DNA from: a virus
DNA length: 46,919 nt
Strand: one strand, 5' to 3'
Virus record (IMG/VR): IMGVR_UViG_3300028735_000001
Location: 1 to 46,919 of that record
Shown here: piece by piece, positions 13,692 through 21,990 of the stretch
Position numbering within the stretch: the first letter of the stretch is position 1
Layout: each line of letters begins with the position of its first letter
Program-made: the position numbers and the translations under genes
The notes under the pieces: model-generated
What the model was told of the DNA's origin: nothing
Databases searched by the model: none
What the model saw: the letters and a program-made list of their open reading frames with translations, nothing else

Positions 13692-14141
13692 ATGATATTG
13701 GTTCCCGTAGGGGATCGTTACGAATTCTCGGACAATGGCTTCACTGTGCTGTCGCTGCCGGCGTCGCTGTTCGCCGGGCGCGAGGCGGCAGAGCAGGTTT
13801 ACGCCGCCTTTGAAGCAGCGCTGGACCAGCGGGAGCAAGACTACGAGGAGCGCCTCGCAGCCGTTGAGGAGGACGCCGACTCCCGCATCGATCCGTCGGA
13901 TCTGCCCGACAGAGTGGACATCCAGGTGCAGGCCCGACTGAGTCCTGATTCCCCCGGCGTGCTCGTGATCCGCGAGCCTGTCACGCAGGCGCCGATTGTG
14001 GAAATCCCCTTGGGGTGCAGCTCACAGAAAATGCTGGAGTGCGTGAAGAAGGTCGTGGAATGGACGTTGGAGCGGGCTTTCAGCGAGTACTGCAATGTCC
14101 TGCTCGATGCTCCGGAGACGAGTTTCGGTTACGAGGGATGA
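13692..14141 (+). CDS. Hypothetical early protein
   Basis: 149 residues, three bases after the Sak4-like gene and directly abutting the ERCC4 nuclease gene (stop at 14141, ATG at 14142). A beta-type start (MILVPVGDRYEFSDNGF) is followed by a helical acidic stretch (QREQDYEERLAAVEEDADSR) and a mixed C-terminus. No recognised motif. Co-transcription with recombination genes is the only clue. Confidence 0.5.
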   Translation: MILVPVGDRYEFSDNGFTVLSLPASLFAGREAAEQVYAAFEAALDQREQDYEERLAAVEEDADSRIDPSDLPDRVDIQVQARLSPDSPGVLVIREPVTQAPIVEIPLGCSSQKMLECVKKVVEWTLERAFSEYCNVLLDAPETSFGYEG

Positions 14142-14873
14142 ATGCTGTGGGTCGACGAACGAGAGGGCAGCAGAGAACTAGCGGAGCCGCTGCGAGTGCT
14201 CGGACTCGATGTCGAGTTGCAGCGGCTCGACTACGGAGACGTCTGCTGGATGGGGGACGGACCGGACGGACCGTGCCTGGTGGGCGTGGAGCGCAAAACC
14301 GTGACCGATCTGCTTGGCTCGATGCGCACGGGGCGGCTGTGCGGCCACCAGTTGCCCGGCATGAGCACGCAGTACCAGACACTGTACCTGGTCGTGGAGG
14401 GCGTGGTGCGCGAGTGCCCGGAGAACGGACTGTTGCAGCAGCTGTGGCGCGGGCGCTGGAGCGACGTTCGCGTGGGCCAGCAGCGGTTCATGTGGACCGA
14501 CTACGAGCACTATCTGACTACGCTGGACACGCTGGCCGGAGTGCGCGTCAGGCGCACCGGGAGCCTGCGGGAGTCGGCTTCCGTCATCAAGGCGCTGTAC
14601 TCCTGGTGGCAGAAACCGTGGAGCCAGCACGGCAGCCACAAGGTGATCTACACGCCGGATCCGCGCACCGTGTTCCTGGTCGCTCCGGCCACGCTTCGCC
14701 GCGTGGCGGTGCAGCTGCCCGGCGTGGGCTGGGAGCGCAGCCGCGAGGTGGAGCGCTACTTCCGCACCGTGCGCCGCATGGCGGAAGCGGAGATTGCGGA
14801 CTGGCGGAAGATCCCCGGCATTGGCAAAGCCATAGCCGCCCGCGTGCATCGCATCATCAACGAGGGCGACTGA
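14142..14873 (+). CDS. ERCC4-domain (XPF/Mus81-type) nuclease with helix-hairpin-helix tail
   Basis: 243 residues. The N-terminus carries the XPF-family catalytic pattern: WVDERE at residues 3-8, YGD at 31-33, and VERKTVTDL (49-57), i.e. GD...ERKxxxD. The C-terminal ~50 residues hold two helix-hairpin-helix signatures, LPGVGWERSREV and IPGIGKAIAARV, for DNA backbone binding. Such enzymes cut 3' flaps and branched DNA. Together with the XPD/DinG-like helicase it suggests processing of replication or recombination intermediates. Some phages carry single-chain versions of this kind. Confidence 0.85.
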   Translation: MLWVDEREGSRELAEPLRVLGLDVELQRLDYGDVCWMGDGPDGPCLVGVERKTVTDLLGSMRTGRLCGHQLPGMSTQYQTLYLVVEGVVRECPENGLLQQLWRGRWSDVRVGQQRFMWTDYEHYLTTLDTLAGVRVRRTGSLRESASVIKALYSWWQKPWSQHGSHKVIYTPDPRTVFLVAPATLRRVAVQLPGVGWERSREVERYFRTVRRMAEAEIADWRKIPGIGKAIAARVHRIINEGD

Positions 14874-14874
14874 G

Positions 14875-16383
14875 ATGAGATCGGAGCAGTGTCCGTACTA
14901 CTGCGAGGGGCTGTGCCCGTCCGGGCGCACCGTGGTGGAGCCGGTGATCGTTCCGGGCAGCCGGCTGCTGGTCATCGGAGAAGCGCCCGGGCCGACAGAG
15001 GACAGCGAGGGCGTTCCGTTTTGCGGCTCGAGCGGCGAGGAGCTGAACCGGATCTACCTGCGCCAGGCCGGGCTGCGCCGCGAACAGGTGTCGGTCACCA
15101 ACACGGTCCTGTGCCTGCCGCCATTGAGTTCCCGCGGGGATTACACGCCATCGCAAGAGCTGGTAAAACACTGCAGCGGACAGTATCTGGAGAGCGCTCT
15201 GGCCGCTGCTGCACCGGATGTGGTCGTAACTCTGGGCGCCGTCGCTGCGCAGCGCATGGGACTGTCCCAGCCTTTGGAAGAGATGGCATCGCTACCGCAC
15301 TGGATCCGTCTGGACGGACGCAAGGTGCTGCTGCTGCCCAGCTACCATCCAGCCGCAGTGATGCGGTCCGAGACGCGCCCGGCTGTGATCATGACCTCCA
15401 TCCTGCGTGCGTTCGAGCAGGCGGGGCAAGCGCTGCGCGGGCAGTTGCCTCCGGAGGATGCTTGCCCGGAGCCGGACTACTGCGAGGTGGCGGATCCGGC
15501 GGGGCTGTCGTTGTCCGGCGGCGATGTTTCACTGGACACAGAAACCGTGCATGGCGAGTGGTACATGACGAGCTGGTGCGAAGCGCCTGGCATCGCCAGG
15601 TGTACTCGCAGCCGAGACGTGATGTCGGTGCTGCTGGACGGGATCAGAGGCTCCGGCATCCGCCTGGTGATGCACAATGCGCCGTACGACATGAACGTGC
15701 TGCGCCGCGCAGGGTTCCGGCTGGATGGCATCGAGATCCACGACACGATGCTCGCCGCCTACGAGTTTCGCACTGTGCCGCAGGGGCTGAAAATGCTCGC
15801 GCGGCTCCTGGCAGGGATGGAGATGCACAGCTATGAGAGCACTGTGCTGCCGCACACGTTCGCCGCTCTCGCACAGTGGGTCGAGGATGCGGAGGAGACA
15901 CTGCGGAACTGCGTGCTCGCACTCACTCCCGTGCGCAGCGAGTCGCTGCTTCTCATCCAGAGTCCGATTCCGGCCAGGTGGCTGAAGCGCAAGGGCGAGA
16001 CGGTCAAGCAACACTGTGAGCGGCTGATGGGTTTGCACAGCGAGATCGTCGAACTGGCGCGGACGGCGCCGACGGTGCCTGTGCTCGACAACGCCGGAAT
16101 GAAGATGGTCGCCCTGCTCAACGAGGTTCTCGCGGCGGGCCAGCGCACATCCCACGAGGCGCTGTCATTGATGGACAGGATCCGGGACCGCATCATCGCA
16201 GAGGATCCGGCAGCGTTCGAACTCGCAGTGCGGGCGGCTGAACTGGAGCGCCTGCCGCCGCCGCCGCAGAACACGCTGGCGCATTGCCCGGATGATGTGA
16301 GAACCCGCTACTCGTGCCGCGACGCAGACGCGACGCTGCGGATTTGGTTGATTCTGAAACGGGAGTTGGGAGTGGAGGACTGA
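14875..16383 (+). CDS. Uracil-DNA glycosylase (family 4-like) fused to 3'-5' exonuclease, front half of a split polymerase
   Basis: 502 residues. Residues ~1-190 are a family 4-like UDG: cysteines at 6, 10/14, 80 and 100 could hold a 4Fe-4S cluster, motif 1 is GEAPGPTE (35-42), motif 2 is YHPAA (157-161). Residues ~205-500 are a DnaQ/Pol I-type DEDDy exonuclease: LDTET (Asp221, Glu223), HNAPYD (Asn268, Asp272), and YSCRD (Tyr479, Asp483). Polymerases of SPO1-like phages carry a UDG-like N-terminal domain before exo and pol. Here the gene stops after exo, and pol is a separate gene at 17244. Predicted role: proofreading and uracil detection at the fork. Confidence 0.85.
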   Translation: MRSEQCPYYCEGLCPSGRTVVEPVIVPGSRLLVIGEAPGPTEDSEGVPFCGSSGEELNRIYLRQAGLRREQVSVTNTVLCLPPLSSRGDYTPSQELVKHCSGQYLESALAAAAPDVVVTLGAVAAQRMGLSQPLEEMASLPHWIRLDGRKVLLLPSYHPAAVMRSETRPAVIMTSILRAFEQAGQALRGQLPPEDACPEPDYCEVADPAGLSLSGGDVSLDTETVHGEWYMTSWCEAPGIARCTRSRDVMSVLLDGIRGSGIRLVMHNAPYDMNVLRRAGFRLDGIEIHDTMLAAYEFRTVPQGLKMLARLLAGMEMHSYESTVLPHTFAALAQWVEDAEETLRNCVLALTPVRSESLLLIQSPIPARWLKRKGETVKQHCERLMGLHSEIVELARTAPTVPVLDNAGMKMVALLNEVLAAGQRTSHEALSLMDRIRDRIIAEDPAAFELAVRAAELERLPPPPQNTLAHCPDDVRTRYSCRDADATLRIWLILKRELGVED

Positions 16384-16389
16384 CGAACG

Positions 16390-16953
16390 ATGGAACGCGA
16401 CTTCAGCTTTTCCTGCGGCGCATTTTCGGCCCGCGCCCGCATCTGCGTATCGGACGGGGTCCTGTCGCTGACCGTGTGTTCTGTTCAGCCGGACGGCAAT
16501 CGGGAACAGCTCGCAGATCTCCTGCTCGGCGCAATGATGCGCACTGTGAGGCTCCGTGGAGGAGTGGCGTCGACGGTTGACGGGGGCGCGATCCGGTTGT
16601 CGGCGAGGATCTCCGGCAACGCCGACCTGGACGCAGCGCTGAAATCCATCAGCGCACGATGGAACGCAGCGAGGCCGGCGATACGATCCATGGCGCAGCT
16701 GCTGATGGAGCTGGAGAGCCGGGGCTGGAGCAAACGGGATCTGAGCGCCGCCACGGGGCTGAGCTACCCGCGTCTGTGGTCGCTGATGCAGGAGAACGGC
16801 GGCTGGCCGAGAGTAGCGGTATTCCTCAGGCTGAACGAGTGGCTGGACAAGCAGGCGCCGGATCTGGCGCCAACTTTGTCAGTGTTGGAGATGGAGGCGA
16901 AGAGAGTTCTGGGAGGGAACTTCTACAGAGCTTCGAACAGGAGCGGGAAATGA
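16390..16953 (+). CDS. Possible helix-turn-helix protein between exo and pol genes
   Basis: 187 residues. The N-terminal half is beta-rich and unrecognised. Residues ~110-160 (LMELESRGWSKRDLSAATGL, SYPRLWSLMQENGGW) have the spacing of an XRE-like helix-turn-helix, suggesting DNA binding. The gene lies inside the polymerase locus, between the UDG-exonuclease and a small membrane protein gene. It may be a regulator that arrived with the split of the polymerase. Confidence 0.5.
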   Translation: MERDFSFSCGAFSARARICVSDGVLSLTVCSVQPDGNREQLADLLLGAMMRTVRLRGGVASTVDGGAIRLSARISGNADLDAALKSISARWNAARPAIRSMAQLLMELESRGWSKRDLSAATGLSYPRLWSLMQENGGWPRVAVFLRLNEWLDKQAPDLAPTLSVLEMEAKRVLGGNFYRASNRSGK

Positions 16954-17240
16954 AACAGATGACGAATACCGAAACCGCAGCAGTGTATTTGGGAGCGCTT
17001 CTGATTGCGGGCCTGTTAGCCTACAGCATCGCCGCATCGCTTGGATGGCAGTACTTGTTCTCGCTGATCGGCTCCGTGGCGCTGGTGTTCGGCATTGCCA
17101 TATTCTCTCTGCCGAAGGTCGCCCGGTGGGCCGCAGTCATGCTGCTCGTCCACGCCGACGCAGTGGACAGCTACCTGGAGAAGGAGGTGGAGGCCTACCG
17201 CCGGTACGAGCGCGAAATTCTGCGGCGCAGGGAGGAGTAA
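16950..17240 (+). CDS. Small membrane protein within the polymerase locus
   Basis: 96 residues, ATG at 16950 overlapping the previous stop. Two hydrophobic segments (VYLGALLIAGLLAYSIAASL and YLFSLIGSVALVFGIAIF) are followed by a charged cytoplasmic helix (KEVEAYRRYEREILRRREE). No family is recognised. A membrane protein between the exo and pol genes is unexpected; membrane anchoring of replication is one speculative explanation. Confidence 0.5.
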   Translation: MKQMTNTETAAVYLGALLIAGLLAYSIAASLGWQYLFSLIGSVALVFGIAIFSLPKVARWAAVMLLVHADAVDSYLEKEVEAYRRYEREILRRREE

Positions 17241-17243
17241 GCC

Positions 17244-18623
17244 ATGACCGTGCGCCTGGTGGACAGGCCGGATCCGGGCAATGCGTACCGTATCGACAGA
17301 GGTTGTCTGGAAATGATCGACGAGTTCCATGCCAACGGAATTCTCGCTGACCCGGAGCGGTTCCGCGAGCTGGACGCGAAAGTGGCGTCGGAACTGGAGC
17401 AGGCGCGAAGAGAGCTGCGCGACATCGCCGGGCGCGAGGTCAACGCCGGCAGCAATGCGGATCTGGCGCGGTATCTGTACGACGAGCGCAAGCTGGAGCC
17501 TCCGCTGGGGCTGCGCTACACGGCGGCGGGCGCCCGCTCAACCGACAGCGAGACGCTGAAATCGATGCTGCAACTCGATCCGAGCGTCCGGCTGGTGCTT
17601 CGCATACGCGAACTCGCGAAGCTGCGCAGCACCTACACGCAGCCGCTGCCGCAGATGATCCAGCCGGACGGGCGCATCCGCACCACGTTCCGCCACACAT
17701 CCACAGAAACCGGGAGGCTGACCAGCGACAATCCGAACCTGCAAAACATCCCTGCCAGAACGAAACTGGGCCTTGCCATCCGGGACTGCTTTGTCGCACC
17801 GCCAGGACGCGTGCTGGTCAGTTGCGATCTGAGCCAGATCGAGATGGTGCTGGCCGGGCACCTCAGCGGCGACGAGACGCTGCTCAATGCGATCCGCAAC
17901 GGCAGTGACATTCACACGCTCACCGCAGTGAACGCAATGGGCGTTGCCGAGGAGCGGAGGCAGTACTACATCGGGCTGAGCCTGAAAGCCAAGCGGGAGG
18001 ACGCCGGAGGCGACGAGGAATGGACGGATGAAGAGAGAGCGGACTGGAAACGGTTCAAGCAGGAAGTGCGGCTGCCGGCGAAAACCGTGGGATTCGGCAT
18101 CCTGTACGGGCAGAAGCCGCAGGGCGCCCAGTACAACATCGTGGCGCAAGGCGGGCCGCTCCTGCCTCTGGAGCAGTGCGAGCAGATGGTGGAGAGCTTT
18201 TTCCGCACCTACCCTGGCATCCGGCGCTGGATGCAGCTGCAGGAATCGCGGGCCACGACGTTCGGCTGCGTCTGGGACATGTTCGGACGGGTCCGGTTGC
18301 TGCCCACGGCGATGAGCACGCACGCGCCGCTGGCCAGGAAAGCGGTGCGCGAAGCGGGGAACATGCCCATCCAGTCGAGCGCACAGGGAATTCTGAAGAT
18401 CGCGATGAACCGGGCGATGGAACTCGTGCGCGAGTTCCGCAGCCTGGGATTCAACGTGTTGCCTCTGCTCCAGATCCATGACGAGCTGGTGTTCGAGGCT
18501 GACGATGACTGCGCGGAGGATTTCGCCTCCGCGTTGCGGCAAATCATGGTCAGCGCAGTGAAGCTGCGCGTAGACTACAATGCCAGCTACTCCATTGCGA
18601 GGAGCTGGGGGCAACTGAAATGA
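17244..18623 (+). CDS. polA-like: Family A DNA polymerase, polymerase domain only
   Basis: 459 residues, ATG at 17244 behind GGAGGAG. It has TSTETGRLTS and NLQNIP (about 152-170), motif A CDLSQIE (Asp195, Glu200), motif B AKTVGFGILYG (Lys280, Phe284, Tyr288) and motif C LQIHDELVFE (His412, Asp413). All catalytic residues are present. An insertion of ~40 charged residues (237-277) lies before motif B. The conserved Arg after motif A (ELR in E. coli Pol I) is Val here. No 5' nuclease or exonuclease domain is present; the exo domain is in the gene at 14875, two genes upstream. Expected to replicate this genome as a two-chain polymerase. Confidence 0.9.
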   Translation: MTVRLVDRPDPGNAYRIDRGCLEMIDEFHANGILADPERFRELDAKVASELEQARRELRDIAGREVNAGSNADLARYLYDERKLEPPLGLRYTAAGARSTDSETLKSMLQLDPSVRLVLRIRELAKLRSTYTQPLPQMIQPDGRIRTTFRHTSTETGRLTSDNPNLQNIPARTKLGLAIRDCFVAPPGRVLVSCDLSQIEMVLAGHLSGDETLLNAIRNGSDIHTLTAVNAMGVAEERRQYYIGLSLKAKREDAGGDEEWTDEERADWKRFKQEVRLPAKTVGFGILYGQKPQGAQYNIVAQGGPLLPLEQCEQMVESFFRTYPGIRRWMQLQESRATTFGCVWDMFGRVRLLPTAMSTHAPLARKAVREAGNMPIQSSAQGILKIAMNRAMELVREFRSLGFNVLPLLQIHDELVFEADDDCAEDFASALRQIMVSAVKLRVDYNASYSIARSWGQLK

Positions 18624-18640
18624 GAGTGAGAGGACGAAAC

Positions 18641-19018
18641 ATGGCAACCAGAAACGAAGAACCTGTCCGGCTGGAGGAGCTGGGGATTGCGCCGGAGGAG
18701 CTGGAGAGCTTCTCGCGCACACTGGCGCAGTACATGGACGTGCGCAACCGCATCCGCGAGCTGGAGGACGAGCAAAAAGCGGCCAAGGAATGTCTGATGG
18801 AATTCCTGTTGTCGCGGGGTGTAGAGAAGGCGCAGTACGAGTCGGTGGTCCTGAGCTACCGCGTGCAGGAGCGGCGCATGATCAACCGCGAGAAGCTGCT
18901 GCGCAACGGAGTCCGGCCCGACATCATCGCCCGCAGCGAGGACGTGACCCAGTTCGCGGTGCTGGACGTGCGCGAGAAGAAGCGGAAACTGGGCGCCGGC
19001 GAGGCGATGATGGAGTAG
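18641..19018 (+). CDS. Hypothetical helical protein following the polymerase
   Basis: 125 residues from the ATG at 18641; an ATG at 18620 overlapping the pol stop would add seven residues. The N-terminal half is a likely coiled coil (YMDVRNRIRELEDEQKAAKE) and the rest is mixed (REKLLRNGVRPDIIARSEDV). Similar small proteins lie near replication genes in other phages, but I cannot name a function. Confidence 0.5.
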   Translation: MATRNEEPVRLEELGIAPEELESFSRTLAQYMDVRNRIRELEDEQKAAKECLMEFLLSRGVEKAQYESVVLSYRVQERRMINREKLLRNGVRPDIIARSEDVTQFAVLDVREKKRKLGAGEAMME

Positions 19019-19023
19019 CAGCG

Positions 19024-19416
19024 ATGCGGATCATCATGACGAACCCCAAGGTGGCGGCGGTGTACCGCCGCCGCCACACAACCGTGGTGGTGCTCCAGGA
19101 ACGCGGCTACGAAATCGAGCTGCTGTACACGAGCCTCGCTGCCCTGGATGCGCTCGCGGAGGACATGGCCGCCGGCGTAGACGCGGCGCTGGACGGACAG
19201 GCGGGCACGGAGTGGCACAACCCGAAATGCGCAGTGCGCACTCGCCGCAGCGACGAGATCAGCGATCTGCTGTACGACGCCGGGCTGCTGGAGAGGCCGG
19301 CGTTCATGCGGCGCGGCGAGAGCGTCAGTGCGCCGCGCAGCGAGGGCGCCCGAGTGCAGCGGCTCGAGAGCCTGCCGGGATCAAATGATCCCAATCCCAA
19401 GGCGAAGGCAGAGTGA
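19024..19416 (+). CDS. Hypothetical early protein
   Basis: 130 residues from the ATG at 19024, five bases after the previous stop. It begins with a beta-alpha unit (MRIIMTNPKVAAVYRRRHTT) and ends in a disordered Ser/Pro/Lys tail (GSNDPNPKAKAE). No recognised motif. Confidence 0.45.
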   Translation: MRIIMTNPKVAAVYRRRHTTVVVLQERGYEIELLYTSLAALDALAEDMAAGVDAALDGQAGTEWHNPKCAVRTRRSDEISDLLYDAGLLERPAFMRRGESVSAPRSEGARVQRLESLPGSNDPNPKAKAE

Positions 19417-19420
19417 CGGC

Positions 19421-19771
19421 ATGGCGCGGCGCAGAGTGGCGGTGCCGTGCGCGTTGTGCGGCCAGTCAGTGCCAACCGCGACGCAATGGCTCAAAGCGCA
19501 GCCGGATCTGCGGCGGATGTGCAGCAGCTGCCGGCTGAGGCAGAAGCGGCTACGGCTGGCGCTGCACCGCGCTGCGCCGCGCATCGAGGCGCTGTTGGGG
19601 ATCGCCCGGGAGGCGTTGCGGCAGGCAGAGGCGGCGCTGGATGCGATACCGGATCTCAGGGAGATCGAGCGGGCGGGCTACCAAGCGCGAGTGCCGGCAT
19701 CGCTATGGATATCCATAGAGGAGATGCTGCCGGAGTGGCTGAGGAGGCTCGGGGCAGTAGACGATAAATGA
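19421..19771 (+). CDS. Small zinc-ribbon protein, last gene of replication operon
   Basis: 116 residues from the ATG at 19421. Two CxxC pairs (PCALCGQS and MCSSCRL, about 26 residues apart) form a zinc ribbon near a basic N-terminus, suggesting nucleic-acid binding. The rest is helical and ends in WLRRLGAVDDK. The 16-base palindrome ctatggatatccatag lies in its coding region (19703-19718). An intrinsic terminator follows about 85 bases after the stop. Confidence 0.55.
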   Translation: MARRRVAVPCALCGQSVPTATQWLKAQPDLRRMCSSCRLRQKRLRLALHRAAPRIEALLGIAREALRQAEAALDAIPDLREIERAGYQARVPASLWISIEEMLPEWLRRLGAVDDK

Positions 19772-19854
19772 TTTGCTATCAGTGCTTTGCAGCCATCAAT
19801 AGGATCTGCAGAGCGCCTGCTGCGGCGGGCGGGCGCGGAGACGGGATCCGCAAG

Positions 19855-19882
19855 TCCCTGAAAACAGGGAGAATATTTTTTT
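19855..19882 (+). terminator. Intrinsic terminator of the replication operon
   Basis: The stem tccctg/caggga (19855-19860 with 19865-19870) has an AAAA loop and is followed by gaat and a T-rich run to 19882. The stem is short but the T-tract of seven is good, and it sits between two operons, just upstream of a new promoter. Confidence 0.65.
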
Positions 19883-19923
19883 GAAAAAAAACTGTTGACA
19901 GGCTGACAGGGGTGGGGCATGAT
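19871..19923 (+). promoter_or_regulatory. Strong sigma70 promoter with UP-element-like A/T tract
   Basis: TTGACA at 19895-19900 (perfect -35), 17-base spacer, and CATGAT at 19918-19923 (four of six -10 positions). Directly upstream, 19871-19892 is an unbroken T-run then A-run, as in UP elements, partly shared with the preceding terminator. Transcription would start near 19930, giving a ~54-base leader to the gene at 19984. Confidence 0.75.
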
Positions 19924-19983
19924 AGAGGCATGCTGATCGTCAGCGAGGAATCGAGAAGCAGGAGTCCAGAGAAGGAGATGATC

Positions 19984-21027
19984 ATGAACACCCAGAAGAT
20001 CGCGGCGGAACTGTGCCGCATGAAGGCATACAATCCAGTGCCGGACGGAATGATCCGTGACCGGCTGCGCAGAGAACTCGGAGTAGCGGCTCTGACTGCC
20101 GCCCCCGCCCGTGCCGCGCTTGCCGCGCTGCGAGCGGAAGTGACGCGGCAGCAAACGCTGCGCCGGCAGCGGCAGCAGAACCGTCCGCTGCCGCGTATTG
20201 TGGCGCACCCGCTCGTTACGGCGGATCGCTACTTGTCCAGGAATACGATGAATCTCGCGGACGTGCAGACACACGTCCGCCGCCACTACCGGCTCGGGGA
20301 GCGGAACGAAATTGTGTGGGATTGCCTCCCCACGATTCAGCTTCTCAACGCAGCCGAGTCCCGTCTCGTTTCCACGTCCAAGGAGCAGAACTGGGATGTG
20401 TACCGGGGTGCCTGGAAGGGATGGGCGGCCAACGTGTACGAGCACACAATCACAGTGTCCCCTGCTCTCATCTCCGGTCGGCTGCGGCAGTTGGGCATCG
20501 AGACCGTGGACGGGATGCTCACTCTCGCCGCTCTCCGCGTGCCCTGCCCGAAGGGTGTGGAGGTCTATGAGGCCGTGTGGCTCGTCCAGAAGCAGGGGTG
20601 CTCACTGGGTATCCATCGCGGCTACATCGCCGTGAGGCGCCGCGCCGGGCAGTACGGTGAGCGCATTGACGCAGTTCACGGGTACTCGGTGCGCGGCGCC
20701 GTCCACACGCTCGCCCGGCGCATCACGGGCAGCGCCCGCCGCGCGGATCTCGCCGTACTGCCCGCAGAGGCGCTGCTCGCGCGCGCCGAGGAAGCGGCGC
20801 GGCGCAATCCTAACGCCGTGATCACCATGGCCGACGCCCGCCGCGCCGGCTACTGCGATAGCGGTATCCGCAGCTATTGCTACCGATCCGGCATCGGCGA
20901 CGCCTTGGTCGACGGACGGATCACTGCCGCCCGCTTATACGAGGCGCTGGAGCGCGCGTGGGATCCCCTCGCAGCGCGGCTGCTGATCTCCGTTGCGGAG
21001 CGCCGCCGCCGCAGCAACGCCGCCTGA
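19984..21027 (+). CDS. Unknown protein, first gene of accessory operon
   Basis: 347 residues from the ATG at 19984, behind GAAGGAG. An in-frame ATG at 19930 coincides with the predicted transcription start and could give a leaderless longer form. It is very Arg/Ala-rich. Central region with KGWAANVYEHTITVSPALIS and VWLVQKQGCSLGIHRGYIAV reads as a folded beta/alpha domain; the N-terminus is a basic helix (AEVTRQQTLRRQRQQNR). No family is recognised. Its strong promoter suggests high early expression. Confidence 0.5.
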   Translation: MNTQKIAAELCRMKAYNPVPDGMIRDRLRRELGVAALTAAPARAALAALRAEVTRQQTLRRQRQQNRPLPRIVAHPLVTADRYLSRNTMNLADVQTHVRRHYRLGERNEIVWDCLPTIQLLNAAESRLVSTSKEQNWDVYRGAWKGWAANVYEHTITVSPALISGRLRQLGIETVDGMLTLAALRVPCPKGVEVYEAVWLVQKQGCSLGIHRGYIAVRRRAGQYGERIDAVHGYSVRGAVHTLARRITGSARRADLAVLPAEALLARAEEAARRNPNAVITMADARRAGYCDSGIRSYCYRSGIGDALVDGRITAARLYEALERAWDPLAARLLISVAERRRRSNAA

Positions 21028-21030
21028 TGA

Positions 21031-21092
21031 GTCCCCCTCCCAGCGGCGGGGGACGAAACACGGAGCATCGCTCCGTGTCGCGGGAAAGCCGC
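21031..21092 (+). repeat. Three consecutive hairpins in the gap before a 26-residue gene
   Basis: Hairpin 1: gtccccc (21031-21037) with gggggac (21048-21054). Hairpin 2: acacggagc with gctccgtgt (21058-21078), a perfect 9 bp with a 3-base loop. Hairpin 3: gcgg with ccgc (21080-21092). They fill the 79-base gap. No T-run follows, so mRNA stability or partial attenuation is likelier than full termination. Confidence 0.5.
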
Positions 21093-21106
21093 AGAAAGGA
21101 GACGAC

Positions 21107-21187
21107 GTGGTAATCAGAATCCGACTCACGGGCCGCATGGCCCGGGTTGCCCACCGCATCGCGGCGTGGCTGGGAGGTGTCCGATGA
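21107..21187 (+). CDS. 26-residue basic mini-protein
   Basis: A GTG at 21107 behind GCAGAAAGGAG opens a 26-residue frame, VVIRIRLTGRMARVAHRIAA and a closing WLGGVR, ending in a TGA that overlaps the next ATG. The good ribosome binding site and coupling make translation plausible. The peptide could be a real small protein or a leader that controls ribosome entry to the next gene. Amphipathic and basic; no further function visible. Confidence 0.4.
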   Translation: MVIRIRLTGRMARVAHRIAAWLGGVR

Positions 21188-21378
21188 GGGAGCGGGACGT
21201 CCGCATTGGCGCCCGGTACGAGATCCGCATCGGCGGGCGCACCACCGTGGTGCGCGTCCTGGGCGAGGCGGCCACGGCGGGCGCCCGGCGGCGCTGGGTC
21301 GCCCGTACGGAAGACACCCGCCGCGTGCTCAGGATCACCGCCGCCCGGATGCGGCGGGAATTGGGGGGTGCGCAATGA
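21184..21378 (+). CDS. Small KOW-like beta-barrel-type protein
   Basis: 64 residues from the ATG at 21184. The pattern IGARYEIRIGGRTTVVRVL, then WVARTEDTRRVLRITAARM, is the short beta-barrel layout seen in many small phage and mobile-element proteins (a KOW/SH3-like module that may bind nucleic acid). No catalytic residues. Tightly coupled to both neighbours. Confidence 0.5.
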   Translation: MRERDVRIGARYEIRIGGRTTVVRVLGEAATAGARRRWVARTEDTRRVLRITAARMRRELGGAQ

Positions 21379-21734
21379 CGATGGTAGAACCGGCAGAACT
21401 GAAGAGAGTGCAGCAGACTCTCGCCCGCATGCTGCAAGCCGCCGAGCATGCCTACTCGGCATCGCGCACGGCGACTGATCGCCGCGACCGGATGCGCTAT
21501 GTGTCCCGGTGGCGGCGCCACCTGGACGAGGCCGCCCAGTTGGCGGCTGAGTGCGCGCTCGCAGAGTACGCCATGGAGGATCCGCTCCGCGTCGTACTCC
21601 AAGCCTCAGGCATTGAGGGCGCATTCAGGTTGTCCGACTCGCTGCAGCCGTCCGTTCCGGCGCAGCTGGAAGGGGGCGTGTGGACGAGCCGGCACGGCGT
21701 ACTGTATATGGAGGCGGACGATGCGAGATCGTGA
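21375..21734 (+). CDS. Hypothetical accessory protein
   Basis: 119 residues, ATG at 21375 overlapping the previous stop. Residues 5-75 are helical (ELKRVQQTLARMLQAAEHAY, MRYVSRWRRHLDEAAQLAAE) and the C-terminal part is short and mixed. Unrecognised. Confidence 0.5.
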   Translation: MTMVEPAELKRVQQTLARMLQAAEHAYSASRTATDRRDRMRYVSRWRRHLDEAAQLAAECALAEYAMEDPLRVVLQASGIEGAFRLSDSLQPSVPAQLEGGVWTSRHGVLYMEADDARS

Positions 21735-21987
21735 CATCGTGCTGCCCGTCGTACACTGGAACGGCACCAGCGCCCAGCGTCTGTACGACCAGTACAGCAC
21801 GGCGCTGAACGCCGTCCGGGCGGCTATCGACGCCGTCATCGAGAACGGCCCCAACGCCCGGGACTACTACGTCTCGGGAAACTGGAGTCAGGCTGAAGCT
21901 GAACACCGCGACCGCGTCATGCGGCTGCGCAGTGTCGCTGACGAGCTGGAGGCCATCCTCGAGCACGTCGCCGAGAACCTGGGGTGA
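21721..21987 (+). CDS. Conserved small phage protein of unknown function
   Basis: 88 residues from the ATG at 21721, overlapping the previous gene by 14 bases. VHWNGTSAQRLYDQYSTALN and NARDYYVSG, then AEAEHRDRVMRLRSVADELE, is a motif order I know from small uncharacterised phage and plasmid proteins. Predicted helical; no assigned function. Confidence 0.5.
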   Translation: MRDRDIVLPVVHWNGTSAQRLYDQYSTALNAVRAAIDAVIENGPNARDYYVSGNWSQAEAEHRDRVMRLRSVADELEAILEHVAENLG

Positions 21988-21990
21988 CCC

